The translations under genes were made by a program, and so were the position numbers. A stretch of DNA of 64,000 bases, taken from positions 1 through 64,000 of the forward strand of contig JASAMV010005069.1 in assembly GCA_030248065.1 (NCBI GenBank), read 5' to 3'. Origin of the DNA: Rhynchonema sp. JSB1_4 (taxonomy: Eukaryota > Nematoda > Chromadorea > Monhysterida > Xyalidae). This document shows, one piece after another, positions 1 through 12,426 of the stretch. Position 1 is the first letter of the stretch. Each line of letters begins with the position of its first letter. The notes under the pieces were generated by a model that saw only the letters and a program-made list of their open reading frames with translations, searched no databases and was not told the origin of the DNA.

Positions 1-3000
1 ACAGAACATGTCTGTAACAAACGTCACGTTCACTGTTCGGAGCATTTGCTGAAAACTTGACATCATCACATAGCATTTTCCTTTGGTTGTTATAGTAGGC
101 GTTCTGACGGCTATTCCTCTGCCGACCCATTGTAATGCATCATACATGTCTACATCATCATCATTCTCATTATTCTAGTCGAACATACGCACGAATTAAC
201 CAATCAAACGCCAAAATAGCAAAAATGTGATTGTTTGGTCAGAGCTGGAATGTATACGGTAGTGTGGCAGCTGCACGAGGTTAAGGAACACTTTCGATGG
301 GATTACGGAATCGACTCAAATGTCCAACAAATTGAGTTCTCACTAGGGAGTGCGATCATGGGTCGGGTTACTTTGGTTTCAAAAAATAGACGTCAAATTT
401 GTGTCCAAATCCAAAGCCTGGGACCTACCTACCACCTGTTTCTTGGACCAAAAATGTTCTAAGCAAAGGTGAGGTTTGGATTCCCCATGTGCGAAAACCC
501 CCCGGTATCGAGTTTTTCGCCTATTCATTTGAGTTTCCCCACACGAAGGCCTTGACTTGGCTTTCTGACCAGCCTGCACCTAATGATATTGCATTGTATA
601 CCTTATAACAACAGTAGGTTGCTGACACCGTTGGTTAGATATTCAATTATCCATAAATGTCTTAACGATGGCGTAACGGGTAACGCTTCAGCCAAGCTGA
701 ACTAGTGTCAAGTCAAGCTTGGTGATCGGTCTGAATGTTGGTTACCTGGTTTCTTAACACGTATGTATTTGGGAAGCTGAGAGAGACCCATCTGAAAGTT
801 TGTACTCAGTGGTCTTGGAACATTTTTCTCTTTAGTAAGACATTTCAAAATGCGTCTCAGAATGCAAAAAAAGTCACGGGACTTAACTGATCCGTGGAGG
901 ACCGACCGAATACGCAGAAATGAAGGGGGCGAGTAACACAAACCGACCATAAACCAATTAATGCTATTCTAGAGGCCCCCACCCCAAGGTGTCGGGAACA
1001 TGCTTTCTCTTGCGGCTGAATTGCGGTATTTCTTCCGTGTCAGTCAAAAGTCGGTGGATTGTCAGTACTAAAAGGACAGGTTAACTCATGAAACAATTCA
1101 CACTGAGTATGGGGTATTCTCCCATCTGCTCGAAATATAGTTCTAAAGTGTCCTGACTGACCAAAGGTCTCGAAAAGTTTCGAGATTCATTGGTGTGCTG
1201 AGGGGATAATCGATTGGGAAGTCTGCGGTAGGGAATTGTTGTCTTTTATGGGCGTGACAGGCGTTGCGTGATCTTCTAGACTTGATAACGTCGTGAGCTT
1301 GTTGGCGATAGGGACTTAAAGGGTGTGTCTACGCTCCTAACCCATGTTTTGTTCGGTGGAATTGAAGATGTTTCGAAACCCGCGTGTGCAAAAAACCGCG
1401 ATGTAATCGCGAATCTTGAGGGTTACTTTTCGAATTAAATCAATTTCGAAAAATTAGGTGAGCAGACAAGAAAAGTTACGAAGCGAACAAAAAACAGCTT
1501 AATGTGTTAAATGAACATTCATTGTGTCAAGTCAAGCCAGCAGCAGAGCGTTGTGTGTTGAGCGTTTACGTGATGTAAGGCGCTGCCGCGCTTAACATAA
1601 ATGTTTCAGAGAAAACGCCAAACGTGAGTAGCGCGATCAAAAGCGCCTGGATTTTGTTGGAAATTGATTAATTCGAAAAGTACAATATCGCGATTTAGCG
1701 AGCTAGAGACGGGTTTTTTGCAACGGCGCCTGTCGAGGTCATCTTTCGATTGCACCAAAAAACATGGGGTTAAGAGACGTAGCACACCCTTTAAGAGCTC
1801 CATCCATCCGTTTAACCATTCACGTTTCGTCGTGTTCCATCACCTTCCATGACACTGTGTATGTAAGGCTGACTGGCCGAATTAGACTTTCTGCCGAACG
1901 AACTGAACCAGTTCAAAAAAAATCGACGAACAGAACTGAAATTTACGCCAATTGATCGAAGGGCCGCTTTTGCTCCTCAGGTTTATGAGCTTCAGAAAAA
2001 TTGCTTTCATGTCCATCTCTGGTATAATATTTTCATATTATGCTGTATCCTTCATCCATCAAACCAGATGTCTGACGTTTCACATTGAGGTTTTTTGAAC
2101 CCGGATGCATTAATCACGCATTTGCATTTTCTGTCAAGAATAAAACGTACGCCCCCCCCCCACCCCGCACCGTAGCACGGTATGTTTTTGGAGAAACAAG
2201 TTGTTGGCGTTTGTGATTAGTCTGCGCGTGACCTACTTGATTGTAATCAAGTGCAAAAACACGAGGAGGCGGACGCTCACGTCAACGTGCTTCCGATTTC
2301 GTGACCTCAAACTGGAGTCGACGAAGTCCGTGCTCTTCTTACCCGTCATCTTAGTGCATGTCATAACAAACGGTGTTTTTCTGCTTAATTAATGATCAGT
2401 TGAAGTGTTTTACTCTGGCATCAATTCCCCGCCCCACCCCCACCAAATTTGCTTTCACAACAGAAACGGTTCTGACACAGAACGCTGATTCGGTTTCCAC
2501 CATTCATACCGATTGAACGATTGCATTCGAGTGTTTTTCACCATTCTAAACCATCGGCTTTTTATTTGGAAGCACTGAGTCCATATCTACGTACGCACAT
2601 GCCGTGCGCTTCTTTATTGTGCGATGCTTGTTTTTTTCTACGTGTGTACCAGCAGTGAGGTTTTACGTGACCACCAGTTCGTCTGTATTTTGGTCACGTG
2701 CTCATCTGGTGCATTCACACTGACGATGGCCTGCGGTGCATTCCCGCCTGCGAGAACGAGAAATCAAAAGCATATTGCTGTACAATTCTCAGTGGTGGTA
2801 CGATCATTGAAAACAAATTATTACTTATGTCCCTTGGGCAGGTATATTTCGGTCTTTCTTCCTGGGTGAGACATACTGTGTTTTTACGCTGCAATATCTT
2901 GGTCTACGCAGATATGACGCATGCTTGAAGTCTGGCTGCATCATGTGCTCATTTATGATCATGCACTTGTCTTTGTCAGCACGTGAGGTTGAGCCACATC

Positions 3001-3178
3001 CACATGAAAAACTCTTCGCTGTTTTTCACCTGGTTTCCGCGTACCTTATATGCTTTGTTTATCTGCCATCTACAATTTACAGTAATCCTGTTATGATCCA
3101 CATTTAATTGTTCGTTCATTGTAGCTGTTGTGCTCAAATATAATGTATACTTTAACATTAACCTACTTTCAGACTGCA
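1..3178. repeat. Left arm of a large inverted duplication
   Basis: The sequence is the reverse complement of 8419-11354 with only scattered differences. The first bases pair with 11354 going left, so the arm continues outside the window. The inner end is at the A of cagactgca. Length differs because this arm carries a 471-bp TTAA element (1320-1790) that the other arm lacks. Short open frames exist but look like nothing known and appear equally in the other arm. Confidence 0.95.
1320..1790. mobile_element. TTAA-flanked MITE (piggyBac-like)
   Basis: Ends are AGGGTGTG and CACACCCT, with longer imperfect terminal inverted repeats reaching into aacccatgttt / aacatggggtt. It is flanked by TTAA on both sides (1316-1319 and 1791-1794). 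The opposite arm has the empty site with one TTAA at 10012-10015, which proves insertion. TTAA duplication is typical of piggyBac. No transposase is visible. Confidence 0.88.
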
Positions 3179-6100
3179 TCCTCTTTTCCTCGCTCTTGGC
3201 TTCCGTTCACACTCTCCTGTTCCCACACACACGCACGTGCGCCATCCCTTTCACACTCTTTTCACTCTCGCCCCACTACACACGTTCACCCGACACACTG
3301 CATATGTCTTCCCTCGCCAAGTCCTCCCATCCTTTTTGCTTTAATTCCAACATTCTTTCGAACACCCACAAGACAATCAGCTTTAACGTTGCCCACACAC
3401 ACAACCAAGACATCGCCACCTAATTATTCTCAATAGTGCTTATCTATGCCTACATAACACCCATTCTCTCAATTTCACACTACGCACAACACCGCATTCA
3501 CCGCTTTCAGCACTTTCATACACTTACTACCAGCATAGTATCCCTATTTTTTAGCGCTTATCTTGTATTGGAGTACCATAGCAGAATCTCCCATACTCCC
3601 CTTATATCTAGCCTTTTATTAATCCTTACCATTTTACCGCCATACATTTTTATATTTCATCAGCTACATATGCTCGTATTCCACCATATCAGACCAACCG
3701 TACCGCATCAAATAATATCTTTTCTTACGTATAAGAAAACCAAGGAGAAGCGCAGCGAATACAGCAAGTAGAATACCAGCACATACCAAGCACCAACAGC
3801 TTCAAAGAAGATTATTATCAGCAGTTTGCTTTTAGCAGACACCAATGAAAGCACTCGCACGATCACACATAGCACATGATATAATATCCACACACACACT
3901 TTCAGCACACCTCAGAATTCAGATAAAATTTTAAAATTTTTTTTAATCTTATATTCTTTTTTTTAAAGGCCCACGACCACCTTACACACTTTTTTCCTAA
4001 CATTTTTCCACCGCCGCGCCTATCCCCCATCAGCGGCCTTTTACAACAGTTACTATCACTATACACTATATATCAGTCAACGCGCAACGATCACAGCAGA
4101 TTCTAATATTTTACTATATCAGATATTCGCATAGACATTAATACGACAGCACTACATATATAGAACCACAAACACAACCTCGCACCGAGGACCACCCGCC
4201 CCTAAAGCGACGAATCATCTCACATGAACACCCGAGCAGATTTAGCCAGCACACACTCACGCGCAGACATTTTCCAGAAAAGCCCATCATTTCAGCCGCT
4301 ACTTTAAATTAGCCATAGAATACAATATATGATCACGTTTTCTTAGCCAGACCAACACAGCGAGAACACCCCTTGAGCTCTTCAGCCTCTTCGACAGACA
4401 TTCAATACTTTTTCCAATAATCTTACGAACAACCGCCACTCTGAACCTAGACTACAAAACCACAGACAGACAACTATCCTAGCGAAACAGATCAGACTCA
4501 TTGACCGCAGTTCAGCCCAGTACCTACCCTGAACAACCTACTAACACGATAGCAACCAACGAGCTAAACATATACAACAAACCACACCATTCCACATCTT
4601 ATCCGACCCACACAAGCACAGCAGACAGAATACCCATCACATACACTCTACAGCCAACTTTTTTATACATACTACATACGCTCACCAAACCCCCCACCAC
4701 TAATACAACAGCTACTAAGCACGAAATATCACATTCCAATTATAGATGAAGCGAAATATCACAACCAGAGCATTATTCCACACCGATTATTCAACATCTG
4801 AGAACATTAATTTTTCACCAATACAGAGATATTTTACTATACTACGCAATAAACGTCAGCATACAGCAACTTTTAAAATACCGCCCACCAACGCAATTAG
4901 AACTCCATCCTCTTATTTATACCTCCAGAGAATCCAGACCAGCGATCTTTCCAGTTCTAGAAAAGCAAGCTAACGATATTTTAGATTAAACTCAAACAGA
5001 TTATCATACCTACCGAATCTACCGTCTTCATCCCAGCAGACCCGAATCTCACACCACAACACCACGACACACGACTTCATCATCGAACTTTTCCTCTCTA
5101 TATTATCTCAAATCAATCAAAAAGTATAAACCGCCTATAAAAAGAAACGAGTATAAGATCAACCTATCAGAGAAAACCAAATTTCTATCTATTTCACATC
5201 ATACCACGATACACCACGGAGCACGCCATTAATATAAACCCAGACAAACAAATTAAGAACACAGACAGACATCATTACTTTTTTGAGTATAACAAAGAAA
5301 GAAATCTCAAGCATCATTCCTAACATAAAAGCACCTCACCTCCACCGAATAAACTTTAGAAAGATTTTTTTAATTTCCCCTTTTTAGCGACGAAAAATTC
5401 ATACACAGCGACAGCGAAAGACCACATAATTTCTAGACCGCGTAACCCTAATCAAGCATTCAACAAACTAGCACATTTCAGAATTCTATAACACGCTAAA
5501 TCGTTACTATTTGAACAGAAAAACTAAAAACAGAATTTTATCACGATCTCTCTTTGCTTTTCCCCCGCCTTATTTTTAGCCTAGCAGCAGCTAAATAGCC
5601 TCCACTCTTAACCTACGACGCCTACAATAACAAACCAAGAAGAAAAATACGCAATCTACGTATTAATTTCTCTTCCACTATTTTTTACTCCACCAGACAC
5701 AGAACTTTTTCCTCTCTCATTACATAAGCCTTATTACTGCAAATTCTCTGACAGTCGACATTCCAATTATCCAAGCTCCAGCAGAAAAAATTTTTTATTA
5801 CGAGCTTTTTTTTTTTACAAAAAAAATTTTTTTTTTCATTTTTTTTACGAAAAATTTTTATAGAAAAAACAAACGACGTCAGAAAAGAAACAACAACATA
5901 TCTCAAAAACGAAAAATTCCCGAGACCCAACGCGGACACCCGAATATAGTTATCCAATCACCCGAGATCACTAACAGACTCTAATATATTAGCATCTACA
6001 ACATTTTAACATCTAACCAAACTGAAACACCACAAAAACGTACAACTCATTACAGCCCAAATCACGCTGCTAAATTTTGTTTCTCCTTATATTAATTCCC

Positions 6101-6196
6101 TATTTTTTTTCCTTTTCCTTTTTTTTTAACTGCTTCTTTTGCCCAGACTATAACCAATTTTTTGAGTATTTTATTCCTAGCTATTCAAACAACAAA

Positions 6197-6197
<1 letters not shown>
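3179..6197. other. 3-kb strand-asymmetric, G-poor tract
   Basis: By eye only about one base in ten of the + strand is G, while C is two to three times commoner and A+T dominate. The bias starts abruptly at the inner end of the left arm and stops at the poly(A). No long open frame, splice pattern or repeat unit is visible. It could be an RNA-derived insertion, a region of strand-biased mutation, or an assembly problem. Confidence 0.75.

Positions 6198-6248
<51 letters not shown>
6198..6248. repeat. A51 homopolymer
   Basis: Fifty-one consecutive A's directly at the right end of the G-poor tract. The position fits a 3' tail of a retrotransposed RNA read on the + strand, but no matching target-site duplication was found. 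Confidence 0.95.
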
Positions 6249-6251
<3 letters not shown>

Positions 6252-7830
6252 CGTGTCAGATCGACTTTGCGCGCCCGGTTTTGCACCATACCTGCATATA
6301 TACACGTGTAGTAGCATGCAGTAGTACATTATCGGTGCCACATCACTGTGAAAAGACCAGCCCCGCGCATCCCTGTACGAATTTGGGGGCAGTACAGGGC
6401 GCCGCAGGCGCGATTTTGGAAAAATTGTCCCGTCCACAGGAAAAAAAGTGCCAATTTTTTGCCTCGAAAAAGGCCATTTTTGGACATTTCAGCCCATTTT
6501 GGGCAACTTTTTTTTATTAAAAAAAAGCAAAATCTGAGCTCTTTCACTTCTTTCTGTCAAAAAAAAATTTTTTTTTTTTAAAAATTTTTTTAATTAACCA
6601 CTTTTTTTTTGAAACAACCCTGGTCTCCAGAGACCTTTGTGCAACCTGCAAAAGCAATTGTTGTGTGCTTTTTGGATATTCCCATATTACCTACATACGT
6701 GCACTCTATTTTGCGCCTTTGCAATCGAACACTGGCCGCTTGAAGTGCTTTTCCTAACCGAATTGGATGTCTGCGTAAACAAGCACCAAAACCTGCCGTC
6801 ACGAGTAATCAAACATCTCACTCTCTCTCTCGAAAGCTTGAGTTTTTGGCCTCCGACGCGTCATGGTATTGCAGTGCTGGTAATTAATCTAGCGTTTGCT
6901 GTATTCCATCGAACTACGCGCCTCTGTCACTCCTAGCGTTTGGTTATCTCGTTTATAACGTAAGAAAAGCCCAAATTTATTCATGCAACAGTTGCTCAAC
7001 GGTACGTAACGGTACATGCAAGTACCGTGCACATGCTCGGCTTGGCCAAATAACGCAACCACACCACAGGCTTACATATGTAGCTTAGCACATGAAATAT
7101 TCAAACAAAAATGACTTATTGGTCGCCTGACTAAAATTGGTCACAAAGCACGCACGTAGTTTTAATCGAAAGGCTTTTAGCTCAAAGGACCCGCACGCCA
7201 CACTGAAGTTATTGGGATGATTTTCAGTCTCGTACACCTACTGGACGTCGCTTTTATTTTGGCAATCAAACTTTCGCGCTTGACAGACCAATAACAGAGG
7301 ATAAGCGGCAGCTTTCCATAAAAAATTATAGGCGCACTTATCGTCGCATTACCCTGACATGCGACCACGGCTTGGACTACTGTAGGTAAGTGTATGCACC
7401 GCATCAGAAAAGTTTCTCCTCAAGCTTGCATAATGATCGTTGGATGCTCTGTAAATTGCCGACCACGCGGTGTATGGCACGTCAGCGAGCGTATTATGAT
7501 TGTTGCATATTTAGTTCCGGCTCAACGTCAAGAAGATAGTGGGTTCTCGCGTGATCTCAAATGCTCTCATTTAATCAAGCACGCAGTCTTTCAAATTTCA
7601 CAATGAGTCGTAGCAAAGCAACGTCGAGATCTTTTATTTTTCATGAGAGTCACAGTTACCCATCCAATCACAAGATGGCCATGTGCCAAGCGCCAATTGC
7701 ACACAGTCAGTAGTCAGTCAATACTTTGTTTGGTTTGTTGAGCTTGTGTTGATGTCGAGCCAGCTAAACATACGTTAGTTCTACTATAATTTCAAGCACA
7801 ACGACTGGCTTAAATAATCCAGGTCACAGC
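6249..7830. other. Spacer between arms, no gene recognised
   Basis: Several A- or T-runs occur at 6505-6610. Open frames are short and have no rec­ognisable domain or consistent splice signals. Confidence 0.5.
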
Positions 7831-8359
7831 TTTATTGTCAGTTTGATGGGATCACCGCTGTCACTCCATATCTGAAAAGTACACAAAATTGTGTGCATTT
7901 TTCGAAATTTACACTTTTTTGTGAGAAAGTGAGCCGCTCACCATAAAATGGAGCTGGAATCAAGAAGCGTCCGTAGCCATCGTCACGTTTGATCCACTCG
8001 ATTGGACTGAAGTACAAGTTTATTGATAAAAGCAAACATTTATACTTACTCAAACGATTCTTTTCCAATTTTTTGCAAACTCACATTCGGTGTGCTCGAC
8101 GGAATCGTCGCAAAAACGGCATTTGGCCTTGTTTCCAGGTTAATGGGGAACCTGAATAACACAAAACATGGTAGCTGAAAATAACAGATTAGAGTGTGAA
8201 AACAGCCCACAAGCTCGATTTCACACAGAATGTTTCACTCAGCATTAAAACTACCGTACCTAAATAACGTTTGGCGTTATTATGCTCCTCGGCCCCATGA
8301 CTGCAGCCGAATATACCAACAACTAGGAGAAGTGCAATGAAAATACTGTAGTATTTCAT
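7831..8359 (-). CDS. Small secreted protein, partly resolved exons
   Basis: A start codon at 8359 opens a 33-residue exon (8359-8260) beginning MKYYSIFIALLLVVGIFGCS, a clear signal peptide, ending at donor GTACGG. A later exon at about 8013-7943 reads PIEWIKRDDGYGRFLIPAPF between a TTCAG acceptor and a GTGAGC donor. A last piece after TTTTCAG near 7871 gives a stop within a few codons, and a poly(A) signal (AATAAA on the minus strand) lies at 7831-7836. The middle exon around 8150-8070 is open in the frame of the downstream exon and ends at GTAAGT, but the first junction is out of frame by one base as I place it. An alternative middle frame holds a KCRFCDDSVEHTECEF stretch. The family is not recognised. 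The gene lies between the two inverted arms. Confidence 0.45.
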
Positions 8360-8418
8360 ATTCAGCTCGATTCACCACTAAATTTAGCAGCGTGATTGGC
8401 CTGAAATAGAGTTGTACG

Positions 8419-11354
8419 TGCAGTCTGAAAGTAGGTTAATGTTAAAGTATACATTTACATTTGAGCACAACAGCTACAATTGAACGGAACCAAGTTTATT
8501 TTAGATGTTCGGATCATAACAGGATTACTGTAAATTGTAGATGGCAGATAAACAAAGCATATAGGTACGTCGGAAACCAGGTGCAAAAACAGCGAAGAGT
8601 TTTTCATGTGGATGTGGCTCAACCTCACGTGTCTGACAAAGACAAGTGCATGATCATAAATGAGCACATGATCGCAGCCAGACTTTCAAGCATGCGTCAT
8701 ATCTGCCGTAGACCAAGATATTGCAGCGTAAAAACACAGTATGTCTCACCCAGGAAGAAAGACCGAAATATACCTGCCCAAGGGACATAAGTAATAATTT
8801 GTTTTCAATGATCGTACCACCACTGAGAATTGTACAGCAATATGCTTTTTTTTGATTTCTCGTTCTCGCAGGCGGGACATGCACCGCAGGCCATCGTCAG
8901 TGTGAATGCACCAGATGAGCACGTGACCCCAAAAATACAGACGAACTGGTGGTCACGTAAAACCTCATTGCTGGTACACACGTATACTCTGACAATTCTT
9001 TTGGGAGAAACTTTTCAACCGCGTTGCCTGATCCGTAAAGCACATGATGCGTGCACTGGCTATAGCGGTCACGTGACTTCTGTAGCCAGTGCACGCATAA
9101 TGCGCTTTACGGATCAGGCAACGCGATTGAAAAGTTTCTCCCAAAAGAATTGCCAGAGTATACAAGCATCGCACGATAAAGACTAGCGCACGGCATGTGC
9201 GTGCGTCAGATATGGACTCAGTGCTTCCAAATAAAAAGCCGATGGTTTTAGAAATGGTGAAAAACACTCGAATGCAATCGTTCAATCGGTATGAATGGTT
9301 GGAAACCGAATCAGCGTTCTGTGTCAGAACCGTTTCTGTTGGTGCAAAGCAAATTTGGTGGGGGTGGGGCGGGGAATTGATGCCAGATTAAAACACTTCA
9401 ACTGATCATTAATTAAGCAGAAAAACACCGTTTGTTATGACATGCACTAAGATGACGGGTAAGAAGAGCACGGACTTCGTCGACTCCAGTTTGAGGTCAC
9501 GAAATCGGAAAGTCACGTTGACGTGAGCGTCCGCCTCCTCGTGTTTTTGCACTTGATTACAATCAAGTAGGTCACGCGCAGACTAATCACAAACGCCAAC
9601 AACTTGTTTCTCCAAAAACATACCGTGCTACGGTGCGGGGTGGGGAGGGGGGCGTACGTTTTATTCTTGACAGAAAATGCAAATGCGTGATTAATGCATC
9701 CGGGTTCAATAAAACCTCAATGTGAAACGTCAGACATCTGGTTTGATGGATGAAGGATACAGCATAATATGAAAATATTATACCAGAGATGGACATGAAA
9801 GCCAATTTTTCTGAAGCTCATAAACCTGAGGAGCAAAAGCGGCCCTTCGATCAGTTGGCGTAAATTTCAGTTTTGTTCGTCGATTTTTTTAGAACTGGTT
9901 CAGTTCGTTCGGCAGAAGTCTAATTCGGCCAGTCAGCCTTACATACACAGTGTCATGGAAGGTGATTGGAACACGACGAAACGTGAATGGTTAAACGGAT
10001 GGATGGAGCTCTTAAGTCCCTATCGCCAACAAGCTCACGACGTTATCAAGTCTAGAAGATCACGCAACGCCTGTCACGCCCATAAAAGACAACAATTCCC
10101 TACCGCAGACTTCCCAATCGATTATCCCCTCAGCACACCAATTAATCTCGAAACTTTTCGAGACCTTCGGTCAGTCAGGACACTTTAGAACTATATTTCG
10201 AGCAGATGGGAGAATACACCATACTCAGTGTGAATTGTTTCATGAGTTAACCTGTCCTTTTAGTACTGACAATCCACCGACTTTTGACTGACACGGAAGA
10301 AATACCGCAATTCAGCCGCAAGAGAAAGCATGTTCCCGACACCTTGGGGTGGGGGCCTCTAGAATAGCATTAATTGGTTTATGGTCGGTTTGTGTTACTC
10401 GCCCCCTTCATTTCTGCGTATTCGGTCGGTCCTCCACGGATCAGTTAAGTCCCGTGACTTTTTTTGCATTCTGAGACGCATTTTGAAATGTCTTACTAAA
10501 GAGAAAAATGTTCCAAGACCACTAGTACAAACTTTCAGATGGGTCTCTCTCAGCTTCCCAAATACATACGTGTTAAGAAACCAGGTAACCAACATTCAGA
10601 CCGATCACCAAGCTTGACTTGACACTAGTTCAGCTTGGCTGAAGCGTTACCCGTTACGCCATCGTTAAGACATTTATGGATAATTGAATATCTAACCAAC
10701 GGTGTCAGCAACCTACTGTTGTTATAAGGTATACAATGCAAATACAGTATGCATTAGGTGCAGGCTGGTCAGAAAGCCAAGTCAAGGCCTTCGTGTGGGG
10801 AAACTCACAATGAATAGGCGAAAAACTCGATACCGGGGGGTTTTCGCACATGGGGAATCCAAACCTCACCTTTGCTTAGAACATTTTGGGTCCAAGAAAC
10901 AGGTGGTAGGTAGGACCCAGGTTTTGGATTTGGACACAAATTTGACGTCTATTTTTTGAAACCAAAGTAACCCGATCCATGATCGCACTCCCTAGTGAGA
11001 ACTCAATTTGTTGGACATTTGAGTCGATTCAAGCCCATCCAAAGTGTTCCTTAACCTCGTGCAGCTGCCACACTACCGTATACATTCCAGCTCTGACCAA
11101 ACAATCACATTTTTGCTATTTCGGCGTCTGATTGTTAATTCGTGCGTGCTCGACTAATAGAATAATGAGAATGATGACGTACATATGTATAGGTATACAT
11201 GTATATGTATGTACGCATTACAATGGGTCGGCAGAGGAATAGCGGTCAGAACGCTCACGATAAACAACCAAGAGGAAAATGCTAAGTGATGATGTCAAGT
11301 TTTCAGCAAATGCTCCGAACAGTGAACGTGACGTTTGTTACAGACATGTTCTGT
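8419..11354. repeat. Right arm of the large inverted duplication
   Basis: Reverse complement of 1-3178, interrupted by the foldback element at 8987-9158. It keeps the empty TTAA site at 10012-10015. A further small length difference is an AT-rich tata/cata expansion near 11180-11215. Low divergence between arms suggests a recent duplication or ongoing gene conversion. Confidence 0.95.
8987..9158. mobile_element. Foldback MITE, almost entirely palindromic
   Basis: The two halves (CTCTGACAATTCTTTTGGGA... and its near-complement ending GCCAGAG) are inverted copies over about 80 bp each with a few mismatches. The element is flanked by TATA (8983-8986 and 9159-9162). The left arm lacks it at the equivalent place near 2635, so it inserted after the arms were duplicated. 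Confidence 0.85.
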
Positions 11355-11726
11355 TGTCGGTCTCGGTTGACTGGGTTGCGTTACAAAATGTCACTTTCCT
11401 CTCGTCAATTACACGCCTCATCAGGGAGGTGATCAGGTATAGGTACATACCTGTTTTCATAGGCCCCGTTAAAGTCAGCCACCCACCAGACTTATCCACC
11501 TGTAGTTGTTTGCGTGCTAGTAATTGGAAAAACATTACATGCGTGCTGTATACATACACAGTGTATTGCAAATGCATTGGGTATACGGAGTCCCTGAAGA
11601 TGTACATACTGTACAGTGCATACTGTAGGCCACTTCTCAACGCCGCCTGTGGCAAGCGTTGTGTATTCGTACAATACCAGTTGCAACTCTGAGTGAAGTC
11701 TGCCTTTACGCGTGCAGCACGCGTGC

Positions 11727-12091
11727 GTATAGTCCAACCACGTGCTCATGAAACGACTGTTTTTAAAGCTTGCTTGGCCAGATTCAAAAATGCGCCGGTT
11801 ACACGGGCTTTCACAAACAAAAGAAAGAGATTGGGCCGAGAGAGATGATGACAAGTTCCAGCTGGCTGACCTCAATTTGTTGCGTGCTTACGCGAACAGC
11901 AACATCGTTCAACACACACATGTTTTGGGAGTCAAAAGGGAATTTACGCACCGAGGTGGAGAGCGTGTTTTTTAAAAATACAGGCGTTTCTCTTTCTTTC
12001 ATTTCCGAAATACGTGGAACCGGAACACTATTGGATCCGTACAAGTCAACTTCAAAATAAGTCGTCTCATGAGTTCGTGGCTGGACTATAC
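11727..12091. mobile_element. MITE with GTATAGTCCA ends, copy 1
   Basis: Terminal inverted repeats GTATAGTCCAACCACGTGCT and its counterpart ending GGCTGGACTATAC. The interior is closely similar to 30541-30903. No coding capacity. Confidence 0.85.
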
Positions 12092-12200
12092 GCATGCATG
12101 CCTTTGACGCCAGCACACACAAAAGTATAGGAGACCGAATGCACCACATGCACTGCGTGCACAGTGCTGAAGCGGTCAAAGACGTGCACGCAGTGCATGC

Positions 12201-12425
12201 GTATAGTCCACCCATCAGCTCATGACACGTTTTGTCAGCTGAAAAGCTTGACAGGATCCAATGCTGTTCCGGTTCCGGTTGGCTTACAAAAAAGAAAAGA
12301 AAGAGAAATCGGTTTTATTTTATTTTTGTGCGCCGTTTTCTCTGACATTGACTTGCCGAGGAACAATTTTTCACAACGGAACCTGAACCTGCCAGCCAAA
12401 AGTGCCATGAGTTGATGGACGGATC
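12201..12425. mobile_element. Shorter relative of the GTATAGTCCA MITE
   Basis: Begins GTATAGTCCACCCATCAGCT and ends with a related inverted end (CATGAGTTGATGGAC). It shares ctgttccggttccggttgg-type interior with copy 1. The right boundary is approximate. The 110 bp between it and copy 1 contain gtgcac/tgcacgcagtgcatgc inverted motifs. Confidence 0.6.
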
Positions 12426-12426
12426 C

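Noticed and set aside
235..950. Open frames in the left arm repeated in the right arm
   Set aside because: They are conserved only because the arms are recent copies; no domain, splice or codon evidence.
6077..6520. Frame reading through the poly(A) as a lysine run
   Set aside because: The reading is produced by the A51 homopolymer and flanking T-rich sequence.
11160..11215. CRISPR-like or tandem array at the tata/cata expansion in the right arm
   Set aside because: A short AT-rich microsatellite difference between arms; no spacer-repeat structure, and the genome is eukaryotic.
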